DNA from: Membranipora membranacea | Lineage: Eukaryota > Bryozoa > Gymnolaemata > Cheilostomatida > Membraniporidae | Assembly: GCA_914767715.1 (NCBI GenBank) | Contig: OU612067.1 | Span: forward strand, 2,792,001-2,852,000 | DNA length: 60,000 nucleotides | Reading direction: 5' to 3' | In this document: positions 24,421-38,400 of the stretch, one piece after another | Position numbering within the stretch: position 1 is the stretch's first letter | Layout: every line of letters begins with the position of its first letter | Notes under the pieces: generated by a model | The model's database searches: none | Told to the model about the DNA's origin: nothing | The model's input: only the letters and a program-made list of their open reading frames with translations | Program-made: the position numbers and the translations under genes

Positions 24421-27400
24421 CTAAAAAGTTAAATAATAAAGTATATAGTGGAGAAGAATTAAGTTGGTTCTCTTTGAAAATAAAGGGAACATCTAGGAGA
24501 ACCTTTATCTATTTCACCTCACCTTGATGTTGTAGTAATGCTAAGGAGTAAAGAAGGACTGTAGAATATTGCCTTTTTATAACTGATCATACATGTTACC
24601 ACATCACAATGTATTCTGACTAACCAGATAATGGTCTATGCTGCTGGTGTTATAAATGAGAAATAATATCGCTCCCCCCCTGCTGGGAGAATCCGGATTT
24701 CTTTTGTCTAAGCAAAGGGGATTTTTGCAAGGAAAACCCGTAATAATGCTGGAGCAGGCCACAAGTATGATGACAAATAGACCTCATGATGGCTCCCATA
24801 TTTGATGTACAAATGATAAGTATGCTGGGAGTAACAATTCAGACTTGGCATCAGCCCAACTAAATAAAGAAACAAAACTATAATAGAGAGCACTGATGAT
24901 TTCATCTAATTGTGCCATTCTCAGAAAATCGGTGTGATTGGCAAAGAGCATAAGAATGTGGGGGGGGGGGTGTACAAGCTAAATTCCTGGCTTTTTAGTT
25001 TCCGGGTTTGTATTATTAGAGTTAGTATATTTCGCACTCTTGCTCAAACGTTAACAAGTGATTTCATTTTCAGACACAAAAGCATCCCTTATGAGGAACT
25101 CTGACTTTGGGCCTTGTGAGGCAGCCACTTTTATACTAGATTACCAATAAACCGACAAATATAATCAACATCTGAATCAAGAATATCTAAACAACGAAAG
25201 GCTTTCACTTGTGGCAAAGATTATAAATACTGTCATTGCTTGTGGGTGGAATATACTTTGAAAGGAGTGCTTGTTATTATAAACCCAAAGATTTACTTGT
25301 CCAATTTCATAATAGCTAGCATAATAGAGGTTGTTGTGCATTTGTACAAATCAAGTTCTGAAAGAGCTCAGTGAACAATAACAGCTTTCTTATATTTGCA
25401 TTACAAAGATTTTCACATCCACTAAGATAATATTTCTCAATCTCTTCTGGGTTTGAAAACTTGTTATGTTAAGTCAGTAGTGATATTGAGTCAGTGACAG
25501 TCAGTGATGTACCGTGCGTGCGGTCATGTTATCGATCACCTGTTTTGGCCTCATAGAATAACATAGACTACTATACCAATGAGTATTTATAATCTTTGAC
25601 TATACAGCATTATAAGTGTCAGATAAGAGGACTATAATCATCCTGATCGTTTTGATTGGTTAATAGTTTAGTACCTATTTATAATATATACCAGCAGTGT
25701 ATGGATATGGATATACACTAAGTCATACCGGTGTCCAGAGTCAGCAAAGCAGGAAGCAGACCAATAAACCACTTAACGACAAGACGTAACGATATGAAGG
25801 GACCAAAGAGTAAGTACATGTGCCGATAAGTGATATGGACTTTATAAAGTGCAACACCCAAACTTGAATAATCTTGAGAGTTGCGCAAACCCAGAGCTGG
25901 AAGACAGTCCTAGCTACCAAAATTTGTCTGATGTCTTGATAAGTGTTTTATGTCCTGATAAATAATCAAGAGGGGAGTTCATTATTGACCCTTAAACAGC
26001 TTGTGTGCTCCTTTGCTTTTGAATCAACTGCAGGCGCGTTCTACGTTAAAATACATGGGCTTGAAAATGGTCGTAATTGAAGATTTAAAAACTCGTCGTT
26101 CTGTAGTATACACAAATAGCACACCACAAGTAAATTCTAAAAAAGGTAATACTACCACCAACATCAGCCAATACAAGGAGTTTCTGGCTGTCAGTTCAGT
26201 TCTGGGTATTGTTTTATTTATTGCAGTTATAGCAGCATTGGGAAAAAAACTCCACAACAGACTGAAAACAGGCAAGGATAGTAAAACACAAGCTCAACGA
26301 CACAACAACCAAAATGCAGGATCATATAGCGAGGATAGTATGGGCAGCGTAGCGAGTAGCTTAGAGTCTATAAGTGAGGACGCTGACGTGAGACATGAGG
26401 GGATGGAACCTGTGCTGACCGAGGACGGCCAGGTGATGTCACATGACTTTGTTACGCCCAGTGAGGACTATGGTGATATACCACTCTATAGCAACAGGAA
26501 CCTTCTTCGACTGAAGAAACCAACAGCTGGATATGAGAATCTGCCTAAAGTGTACAACCATACAAACAATAATGAAGTTACCGAGGAAGAAAGTGAAGAC
26601 TATGAATTTATCTCAGGACCGATGCTGTTCAAGAGAGTATCCTCAGCTCCCTGCAACCTGAAGCAATATACAGCTAGGGAAAGGTATCAACCGTATGAAA
26701 ATCAAGATGTTGTAGACAGTCAAACAAGCACAGATATCTACTTCGCAGAAGAATCAAACTTGGAGAGCTCATTGAACTGCATTGCACCAGGGCTTTATGT
26801 TAGAGACCCAAGGTTAGTTGATGAGACAGTCATATATGGTAATATATCAGATTTTTGTAAAACTCTCCCCTCTAAACTAGGGCAAAAGACCAGACAAGAA
26901 CAATACAAAGCTTTGCAAGCTTCGACCCTTCCACCTACTGTGTGCCCAGGTATATATGTACACGGAGCTCAAGTAGTAGACTTGACAGACACTGAGGATC
27001 AAAAGACTGAACAGCTGGACAGCGATCAAATTACGAACACTCCACCATTACCATGTCTGAGTTCATGCTCACAGCCTGATGTAGCTGTTTACGTGACTAA
27101 CGCCTATCACTTAGATGGAGGTAAACGCTTCTCTCGTACTATGAGTCACGAGCCTGAAACTAACAATAAACTTGACTCACTTCAGTCGAGGATAGATTTC
27201 TGCCCTAAAAGTTTATCATCGTCATTGCCAGCTAATACGCCTCCACATTTCAAATCAGAAACATGTCTGCAGTGTCAAAGAAGTTTGAATACCGCAAAAG
27301 GACTACCTATATCATTATCAAAGAGACTATGTCCCCAATGTACAGGAGTGTATGTGGTAGATGCCGAGTATATAAGGTTGGACGAAGGAAGTAAGCCTGA

Positions 27401-29378
27401 TAAAGTTATTGCTCCCAGAGTTCAACACAACTCTGCCCCAAGCCAGGTATCACACCCTAATTCGGATAAGCTAGCTATTGCAGAAAGGAGTAAAATCCTC
27501 AGTAAACCAATTCCTAAACCTAGAAGAACAAGCATGCCTAAACAAATCATTTACCAGAACGAGGCATAATTGGAAAACCACATACATCCGGTGCTAGTCT
27601 GAGCCCCCTAAACTCATGTCGTTCCCCTGCCGACAGCCCCCCCCCCCCCCCGGTACAAGTTCCATTTTGCTAACGTGTCAAAACTTTTTCTCATTACTTA
27701 TCAAAGTTTTACCTACAGAACTGTACAGATATAATAACGATATGATACTGCATATTTAAAAAGTTTTCCCAACTTTTTCCTAAATTTTTATTTCATTGCA
27801 TCACTTTTCATTTATGTGATAATAAGAGGAATAAAAGTTGTATAGATAAAATGACATTGCGCAAAAAACCAATAATAATATTGTGGCTATCTAGCTTCAA
27901 TTTGAGCAACGCAAAAACGAGGAATGATTGGTTAATAGCCCGGATCTAGTCTCTTCACAGGCCACTGGATTCCTTTATTTTTCTTTTAACTAGAAGTAAA
28001 CATTGGCTGCAGAGTAAGGCTGACCTGGATCATCAAGCTACCTCAGTATTCTATCTGTGTATCCTGGTGATGTCACGCACTTTGTTTCAAAGTTATCGTA
28101 TAAAACCCCCAGAACCAAATTATTGTTAGTGGAAGCATGCCATGCTGACCTGAGTCAGTGTACCGGTTGTTAGGAGCTTAAGTCATTCTGCAAAGAATTA
28201 TAAACTTATCACTCATAGATATCAGTCTATGGCTTCTCAAACTGCACATTTATATTAAGCTATTCGTAAACGTCACAAGTTGTAATGTTTGCAATTACTT
28301 AGAAGACTCCTCAGCCTAGAGTTATGAACGGAGAGAAGGCTGACTAAGTTTATAGCCTATAGAGCTAGTAAAATACTCTTATCTCTGCCTCGTCAGTATA
28401 AGCAATGACTATTAGCGAGTATCTAGGATCTTTGGTACAAGGAGACCTATTTGTACTCTCAGTCAGCCTATGATAATTCCAGCCTGAGTCATCGTTTATA
28501 ATAACAAGTCTGTGAATAACTTCGGTATTTATCAAGTTATATAGAACTGGAAGCTTGTTGACATTGTTATATACAGTATTCTCAATGACGTATTTATAAT
28601 CTCTAGTATTCTGTTTACATGGAATCTCTGGTAACACATCTGGTTTCATGCATTAACACAATGACTTAACAATTTGAGTATCAATCTGAGACTCTGTGAG
28701 ATGTATGTTGTAATGCTGTTTTGAGTTCAGTGAATATAAATATAGTGAGTATTCGCTGAATTGAATTTGACTCCATTAATTCAGATTGTATTCTAACCTG
28801 TTAAATACACTCTACCTGGGAATATAAATACACTCTACCTGGGAATATAAATACACTCTACCTGGGAATATAAATACACTCTACCTGGGAATATAAATAC
28901 ACTCTACCTGGGAATATAAATACACTCTACCTGGGAATATAAATACACTCTACCTGGGAATATCATTCATGGGTCAATGATTCCGATTAATTCCGATTAG
29001 ATCTACTTTTACCCCTTCTTGATCGGTAACAGGGTTATAATTACAGAGGTCTGCACCAGATAGTGCATAATAATAATAATAAATGACTTAATATGATATA
29101 ACATCAGGAACGCAATCATATTCTCCATGTTTCATAAAACATGATCATACCAAATAAACATTATCTCAATATTCACATTTTCGAGAGAATAGTTTATAAC
29201 TCAAACAAACCTTTGACTTGGCGATGACGTCACATCATTTCTAATATTCAATGTCACACCTCCTACCCTTTCACCATAGAGATATTATATACTAATATAA
29301 TAATAATATATTAAATCAATGCATAACACAGAGACAGGTTACCCTTCCTCTACCCTTCCAATGATACGCCACTATTTT

Positions 29379-29409
<31 letters not shown>

Positions 29410-32400
29410 TCAGCTAATTAAACATTAGGTAAGATCCTGATGTTGTCAATGATGATGAAGATAACAGTTCATAAACTGATTGATATGCCATGTTATCAGT
29501 TCTGAGTGACCTTTACATCTTATCATTTTTATTTTTATGTTTGCTTGTAAAGTTTTGTGATCATGATTACCTGTTCTGGTTTAACGATGATCAAGCTCAA
29601 TTCGATTAGCCAGCATCCTGGATCGTCCCAATTCTAAAGGCGAGCCTAGGCGGCACAAAGGGGGCAACTCCAAATGCGGAACAATTGGATCATATACTGG
29701 TTCTAGGCAATCTGAAATTAGGTGTCTCAACTCTATGGATGACGTTTTGCAATAATGCAGCATTCTAGGATTCCAAAATGCTGAGTGGTTTTAACCAGAT
29801 GATTTAGTGAGGCGCATATACCAATTACATCCTGGGACACCTCCATATATTAACAGAAGTATTTTTGGTGTGCCCAAGTCCCACTTATCTTGGATACAGT
29901 TGATCAACAGGACAATAAAAAAGATAACATAGCGTCACATGTCTCGATTAAAACAGAAAACAGTTAAACAGAAATGCACTGTGTTGAAGTTTGGTTTTTT
30001 GCTGCCAACATCTTGGCATCAATGCCAAAATTTCCTAACTCAGTTTATAAAAAAAGAAACTTATTCCCTTTGGCACAAATAAAATATCTGTTTGGAATCA
30101 ATTACCAGATCCCACACTCTGTAAATAAGACATTAGCATCCAAGTTCCATCGTCACAAGACCTATATTTGACAATCTGTCAAAAAGATAAGACAAGATAA
30201 GATAAGATAAGACTGTTATTGAGCAAAAAATTGTTTCTAGTTCCTCGTTTGTGGGTCAAAACACCTACATCGCTCTCATAAAAAACTAACGTATTATCGT
30301 GTCTGTAGTGAAAGCCTAAACAGTTGATCACTGTTATTTGAGTGGCGAGCATGATTTATAGGAGGGACTTTACTGATAGATAAAGTCACTGATAGCAACA
30401 CTTAAAGTTAGTTATAAACATTCACAAAAGTGGAAGTAGCTAACCACAAGGTGACACAACGCTCGCCTGCATACACATGTCATAGCAGGGTCTCAATACG
30501 ATACTATCATCTGGTGTCTTCCTTATATTACGGACTTGATGGGTACTGAAAACTTTACAACATGACCACTGCTGCTCCTTTATTACGCTTAGATTTAAAA
30601 ATGGATAATAAGAGTGATACAACTACAACCACTACAACAAATACAACTATGGAGACACCCAAGAAAGAGAATGTAACCGATTCAAACGGATCAATTGGTA
30701 ATTATGATGATCTAATCGCTGATGGTAAAGGATTTCTTATGATTTTTGGGTCAATTTTTTTACTCCTGGTAATAGCAGTGCTGTGCTCCAAACTATACCG
30801 AAAACACAGGAGCAAAAGACACACACACCAACGGCAAAATAGTACAGCCGGTGCGGACATTGAGAATCAACATCACAATGAATCAGCCCCAACTGTTTTA
30901 CAAAGAGACTCAGAGATATATCTCAATTTGGAGACAAAGGGTTCCTCATCTAAAAGAGTGAGTGAATTTCCAGATACACCAGATTTTGAATTCATAAGCG
31001 CTCCAATGACAAGACCCAGACAAACCAAGCCATCGACTACTGAAGAACCAATATCGGACACATCGAAAAATGAATGTGAGAATCCGGTAAGTTACGAGAA
31101 CTGTGGCAGACGTGTGTCCTCTGGCTCTATTTACTCTACGATCCATGTCAGCAGTCAGAGTAATACCAGTGGGGAGACTGAGATAACTTCACACGCACAA
31201 GTTGAACGCTCTGTGGTCCAGTCTCCCTCTGTAAGGTGCAGCAACTGTGACAGTGAGATGACAGACAGATCTTCTCAACGTTCCGACCATTATGATAATG
31301 TTGATCAATACGCGTCTGAATTTGAGAGAGATCTAGATGGTGTGGATGGTGTTAATGCAATAGCAGATGACAACCTGGTAAACGATGCCAAGAATGGATT
31401 ACCTATTTGTGCTGACGCAAAAGCAGGTATTTATGTGCGCGACGCTAAACTGGCCCTAATCAATGACAGTACAGTAAATAGATGGGGGTCACCTCCTGCT
31501 GTCAAGTTGGGCCTTTATATAAGAGGTGCTCGAGAAGTGGGAGAAAGTGAGGAAACAAACACAAATCATAGCAGGTACCAAAACAAGGAGATTAATACCT
31601 ACTCTGACAATCATAGAGACACTTATTTTTACTGCGACGTCCAGCCAGGCAGAGATAAGTCTAAGTCTGAGCAGGCCTGTGTGAGTCCGGGACTCTATGT
31701 ACATGATGACGCTCAAATAGTGGATAACGAAAGTCCCATTTATGACAACAATGATGGTCGATATAGTCATGCCACGGAGCCATTTAAAACTCTACCTTTC
31801 CAAACTCAGGCGCATGTAGATAAATCTAAAAGATTAAACTCCACCGGTGAATTAATAGACAATATACATCCCAAACAATACAGTAAACTGAGTAACACCC
31901 TTCCAAACAATCATGGTAGCCATGCGAGACATGAGATGATTTATGGGGTATATGTCACCGACCCTCAAACTGTTGAGGATACTGATGCTTTACCTGTTGC
32001 TGATAACCCAAAACAAGACAACAGTCTGCATCCTCATGGTATATATGTACAGAATCCTCAAACAGCTGATTACAAACCTACAACTGATGATTCCGATGCT
32101 CCAAAAGGCATTTACGTTTACAATCCGCAAACAGCTAAATACTTGACAGACACAATAGTGCCTTCACCTAAGACAAATTCAGATAGAGCACAACAACGAG
32201 AAAGTTCTCATTACGATTACTGTGATTCTCGGGATATGGAGGACTGGCTTCAGACGCCTGTTAGTACAGGTAAATATGTACGCGGGGTTCAGCTCGCGGC
32301 CTCAGACTGCAATGATAACACTGTGAGTCATATCGGACCTTTACATGGCCTCGGATTAGGTACAAACTGCGCTCAGAGTGATAAAGAGCGAATTTATTTT

Positions 32401-35400
32401 CTAGATTCCCATGAATGAGTACATTATTACCACATCAGCCTTCCTTTTATGACCTTGGGACCAAATAAGTTCATAAATTTGTGCCATTTTCTAAAGTACG
32501 GAACTCACATAAGATGGTTTTGTATTGCGTCATGTTATTGACATCTTACTTTTTTATGCAAGTGACAATTTTTTTTTTCACACAGAAAGACACAAAGCAA
32601 ATAATAAAAACATATGCTGACACGTGACCGCTCACTTCCTCCTCATATATTGTGTAGCACTAAGACTGCTGTGAAATCTACTCAGTGCAGTGGAACATTC
32701 CACATATGGTGCTCATACATCGCTCCAGGCAGGAAGTTTTAAAGCGAACAAAGGCGGTTCTTGCCAAAGGATGATATCGTTTCCTTTGTTGTGTGAAAGT
32801 GCACCTTGCAATATAACTTGTGTCATTTTGAGTGAGTAATATAATGCCATTCTTTTAAAATTCACATCATTCTTAGGCAAAACGTAGTATCTCATCAGTA
32901 TCTCATTACGGATTCATACAACAACTTCTTGGCTAATAGTTGGTGATTAATCAAAACATAAGTCTAAATCTGATTCACTAAAAGAATTGCTGACAAGTTT
33001 GAAAAGACTTCAGTTGGTTTCCCAACTCTATGTAATGAACAAAACCAGACCCCCTGGAGAGACACAATCCGAATTGATATTTTTTGGCCGGAAATTCAAA
33101 AGAACAACCACCACGCACTAAACTGCACTAAACTGCACGTAACTGCACTTTTGGTCTTTCCTCCTAAAGCTATCTAGTATCTTTGACACTGTGACAATCT
33201 CATAGCCCGAAAGGTAATATGTAAATGGAGACCCTGGTGATACAAACAGAGACCTTACACAGTCATATATGATCCCTGATAGGTGATAGTGACTATCAGC
33301 TAGCAATCTAATATTAACTTACTTTGTCTGGGTTCTTCATAGTATGCTGGTTGAGTATTACTACGGGCGTGTCCTGATCCACCCTCACTGTCGGTAGTGA
33401 TACAGTGTAAACAATCGCTAATCTCTATTCTGTGTAAACTCTCCAGTGTTGTTTGCACTTGTTGATGTTTAGGTATCTTCACTGAAGCAGGATTCTGAAC
33501 AAGTCTTATATTCCTCAGAGCCAAACCCAGCTGTAAATACAGTTTAAGGTATCACTCTTACCCTGGATCATACACTTACACAGCTACTTGATAGAGAAGA
33601 TTGTATTACTTCATCTAGTCATGGGTTATTCAAACTTTGATTACATTCTGAGGCTGATATGCGTGTAGGAGGGCTAAGGTCATAATGACTATGTCATCAT
33701 AGAGATATTGGAAAACACACCTAGACTCAAATAACAACATTATAAGAAACTTAATGGACCATCATATTTTTGACAGCTTGAAATTTAGAAGAAGAAAGCA
33801 TAGCAATCTCTGCATTGCTTCATTTCTGCCTGGGTCGCTGGTTGTGGCATTCCTAACCTACTAAGGACCAGGGCGAAGAAAACAACAAGCAACTTAAACT
33901 AAGCCTTCTGCATAACCTTCTGGTGAGGTTAAGGAATCCTATATTGATGATTTTGATACACAAGAGTGAATCTAAACCAGATTACAGCAGGACACGAGCC
34001 ATTACAGCAGGACACGAGCCATCTAGATCATATCAATCTCAATACAGACCATATCTCCAAATATCACGGAAACAGATTTATAGCAAGTTGATCAAGATTA
34101 ATCTGTTCTTGATTCTGATTCAGCCTGGCCACTGTTAGATATGGAGGTTTTTTCTGATAGATGTGTAACAACTGTGGTTTACCTGCCCATAAACATTTTT
34201 TCCCCACGACTGCAGGAGGCCTTTATCACTTAGAGCGAGATAGAATCCCTGATCGCATTGTATATATGTTATATTCTCCAAGGACGCCATCTTTGAAGCC
34301 TGTTCTGTCAGGTTACCGGTGCCGGATGGTGGATCGACACTTGCCTTACTGATGGAGCTTTCCTCCCAGCTGTATACAGAACCACCACTTGTCAGGAATA
34401 GAGCTGTAGAGGCACCACAAGCTACCTGAAGTGTAAGATATCATATTCAACAGTTTTGATTATTTTTTATGCACCCTATCTTCTCATTGTAATAGAATGA
34501 AGGGATATATCAGTACAATCCAACCCTCTCAAAATATGCACGGTATGTTATATGTGACGGCTGTACCGAGAAATGGATAACAGTCAGACAGCCATATGTA
34601 ACCAGACCCTATCAGACGCAGTCAGACATAGCCTGACATAGTGAGACATAGCCTGGAGCAGTCAGACGTAGCCTGATGTAGAGTGGGTGCTCAAATATTT
34701 TGCTCATGACTCAAACTGTTTCCCAATCTGGCCACATCTACATACGCTGGAATGCGTATGGTAATAATTAGTGTGACACAATATTGTTATAAGCAGTCAA
34801 ACTAAATGTATGCATCAAATATTTGTTAGCTGTAATGGAATGCAGAAAATAAATAGTCAAGACTCTAGATCAGCTGTGGGCAACCTGCGGCCTTTTTGCC
34901 GGTGAGGCCTAATGAGTAATCTTTTGCGGCCTTATTGCGGCCTTTTGTCTAAAAAAGGATTACTCATTCATTTGTTTTCCTGATGTGGATGTCAAAGCAT
35001 GCATAGCAGACTTTGTCATAACGCCACTTTTGAAAAAAAAGAAGAAAAAAGTGGGTGACGAGACTAATGCATACCCTTCTGTAAGCACAATCCTTAGCTT
35101 GAGTTTCATAATATTTGCCATTCTGCATCATGCATGTAGTTAGGCTACATACATGTTAACGTATCAAGGGAATTCACAAGCCATACTTTACAAAACATCA
35201 TAACAGTACTAGTGTAGACTACATTTCATAAGAGCTTCAATTTGCAAAAACTAAACCCAAAACAGTGAAAACAAAAATGTCCTTTCGTAACTTTTGGATG
35301 TAGTCGTCTTACAAGTGCTCAAGAATGTTAGACAGGCATATATGAAAAATTTCCCCTTGCCCTTTGCTCAACCACTTGTAACTAAGATTAATTGTAAATT

Positions 35401-38400
35401 TAACTTAATGTCACGTTACAGAGTTCCTTCATTCGACAAGCCTAGTTGAAATTTTCCCCTTGTTCTTTGCTCAAACGCATGAAAGATTATAATTGTAGCT
35501 TAATGTCACAAAACTTCAGAAGAATAGATAAATATTAGTATTTTGTTTGAGCTCATGCGAGTCAATTTTTTTCGCAACATACTGCAGTTTTTATTGACAC
35601 ATATTCTGATTGAGTTTGTACAAAATATGCAGAGCCAAAATATACCTCACATTCCAAATTTATGTTTGAAATATTTGTTGAGGCCTTTTGAGCTGAGTCT
35701 GTGTAAAATGTGGCCTTTTTCAAAAAAAGGTTGCCCACCTATGCTCTAGATGTTCAGAAAAGGAAACAAAACGTTCCGACATTCCAGAAACGATAATAAC
35801 TCTTCATTCCTGATGACACAATGCCAAAAAAACTCAATTTTAATTTTAGAATTGACAGAGATTCCAGTTTGTGAGTGGGTGGTTTGTTACATGGATATGG
35901 TGTGATTCGGGTATGTGCCTCGATTCCACCAAGTCTGGGCTAATTACTCATTCATTGGAATAACATGTTTTCACAACCAATCGAGCTATAGTACAACAGC
36001 CTTACAGAGAACATGGAATACCAATATGTCATGTAATATGGTCTGTGATAGGCTAAGGGGGATCACCTGCTCTTATAGAAGGTGAGAGACATACTTTGAG
36101 TGTAACATGTCAGAGGGAGGGAGGGAGGGAGGGAGGGAGGGAGGGAGGGAGGGAGGGAGGGAGGGAGGGAGGGAGGGACTTTAAAACTATACTAAAGTGG
36201 GAATCAACGAGTTGAAATAAAAAATCATTTATAGCTGGCAATCGAGAGCAATCAATGATTCTTAGTAGCTGAACTCTAGAAGGATGATAATAAGAGATTG
36301 TTTCTGGGTAGTTTCGAGTCCTTGCTTGCTGTTGTCAGATAAGAGAGTGTACCATGATGGGGCATCATAGCTAATGAGAGATGGCATATTAGAGACGTAG
36401 AACAACTGTCAATCAAATCTCACCCACCCCACCCCATATTTCAGTCTCCAACAAGAAATATTTTTTATAAAGTCCTTAGTTTAAATAGTAATTACCACAA
36501 GTCCTGGAAGTAACCTGAGGGTAATGGGTGACTTAATTCATTTTCATTGTCTGCTGCTTTTCATCTATGAAATGCAGCGTTTTTTAATTTGTAGGGATAA
36601 GTTTTGGACCTTCTGTTCATTATGATTTGGAGTATTTCCTTGATATTTATTTACACAGTCATGTCAGTAAGTAGTGTAAGTAAATACTCCTACATAACTC
36701 ACAACAACCTTCCAACTTGACAATGATAAGTTGCGCAATAGTTAATTTTAGGCTAGAGCTATTTCAGTTGTTTCACAACAATCTTGCCTTGCTTTTCAAA
36801 GCGATGGCCAAAGTTATCTCTGTTTATTTTTCTTGGTCTGTGAAAGTCATTAGGTAACACCAAGTCTTCAGAATGGCGATATTTAAGTACTAATACTAGG
36901 ACTAGAATCCAATCATCTAACATCTTACTTAAATTCATCTGTGATTGAAAGTATCTATAGTAACACTCTCTCAATATCAGAGCTGAAAATGAATACAAGG
37001 TGTGTAACTGTCACCTGTGGTGTAATGTCATGTTAGGCTGACATAGTCAAGGGGCACACTCCCTGGGTAAGATGTGGGGGGGGGGTGAATAACCCCAACC
37101 TACTCTAAGAGCCTGTTGAACTTTAGATAATCTAGCTCTGTTGTATTTACCTGAACAATTTTCTCTGAAGATAGAAGACCAGTTAGGGATATAGCCCGAG
37201 GACCTCTAAAGTCTTGCACAGTTTTCTCGGCTTCATTGTGGGCATGGGTCCTTACTGCCTTATTACCAGACGAAGCAGAACTGTGAGCTTTTCTCTTCAT
37301 TATCACAGGATGGATTCCCCAGACTAGCACCTCTCCATCGTCAAACACTGCCACCTACAAGTACAAGTCACACGGTCACATGACTGAACTCCTCGTCATC
37401 AATTACTATTACTACTGACTAATAATGACTTATAATGCCAGATCCCATTTTTATCAATAAATGACTGCAAAAATTGTTTTTTTAATGCATATTACATTGA
37501 ATGCACGAGACACTACATGATTACCAATAGATGGGGGAATAGGAGATTTCTACCCATAAAGTTTGCAGTTGGAAGTTGGTCACATGATCTTGGCATTAAT
37601 TATACACATCAGGGGACTTTTTTTAATGCAAATGAAAAAGTGAACACAAATTCAGGAACTTGGTGTGTTTTATTCAAAACAAAGATACAATGTTTACACA
37701 AAATTAATAAGCCCTGCCAAGTTTTAAGGTGCTCTGATTTCTCCCCATTACAGGATTTATGGTAAGAAAATGGGTGAGCTACTGTGACTTTGTGATTTAA
37801 TATCAGCAACCGAAAGTAGCAAAAGTGCCAGTACTTTCGGTGCATATAGTGCAGAAACAACCGTAAACATTGTATGATATCTCCTCCTCTGCTCATATAC
37901 ATGATACATACATCCATAAATATAACACCTACGGATTTGGCTATCTAAATCTTACTCATCATATTAAAACTGAGCAGTCTAATTTCAGGTTAGTCTGACT
38001 GAAATTAATCTTAATCCTAAAGAGGGGGTACGGGTCAGATTCACTTTCTCCCGTCCCTATCCAGGTTGATAGATCACCCAATTCCGATTATGTACATGTG
38101 CTCCGATTTAGCGCCATATACATCATAACAATTTGTTTACATTTATAAGCAAGAATATGATGTCATATGTAGGACTCTCATAAACAATGCCCCATCAATC
38201 AATAATGACTGATTTACATTCAGCGATTTTTCTCAGTAAATATCTAGTATTTTTGAAAATCATTATAGCCACACATTCCTCAACTATATTTGATTCTGCT
38301 GATGTAGTTTGGAAACCTAATTTTCTTTTCTTAGAAGAAAATTAGATGTAAAAAAGTGTAGGAATACAATAATTTTCAGTTCAGTTTATAGTTAAATTAC

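Larger units (their letters stand above)
27570..30561. other. Spacer between the two nested genes
   Basis: Contains the 3' UTR of gene A with a C15 run (27637-27651), the 23-bp tandem array at 28802-28962, a (TA)n run near 29379-29408 and short GATAAGATAA repeats near 30183-30210. A 94-codon minus-strand frame (28649-28365) starts with ATG and is discussed under findings. No other gene is seen. Confidence 0.4.

Noticed and set aside
25794-25809. Coding first exon of gene A starting MKGPK
   Set aside because: Splicing to the 26034 acceptor shifts the frame and hits a stop; at most an untranslated exon with a short upstream ORF.
28802-28962. CRISPR-like array
   Set aside because: Units are directly tandem without unique spacers, in an animal genome.
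32713-32895. 60-aa minus-strand frame near 32.8 kb
   Set aside because: Considered as a missing exon of the large gene; no acceptor/donor pair in the right phase.
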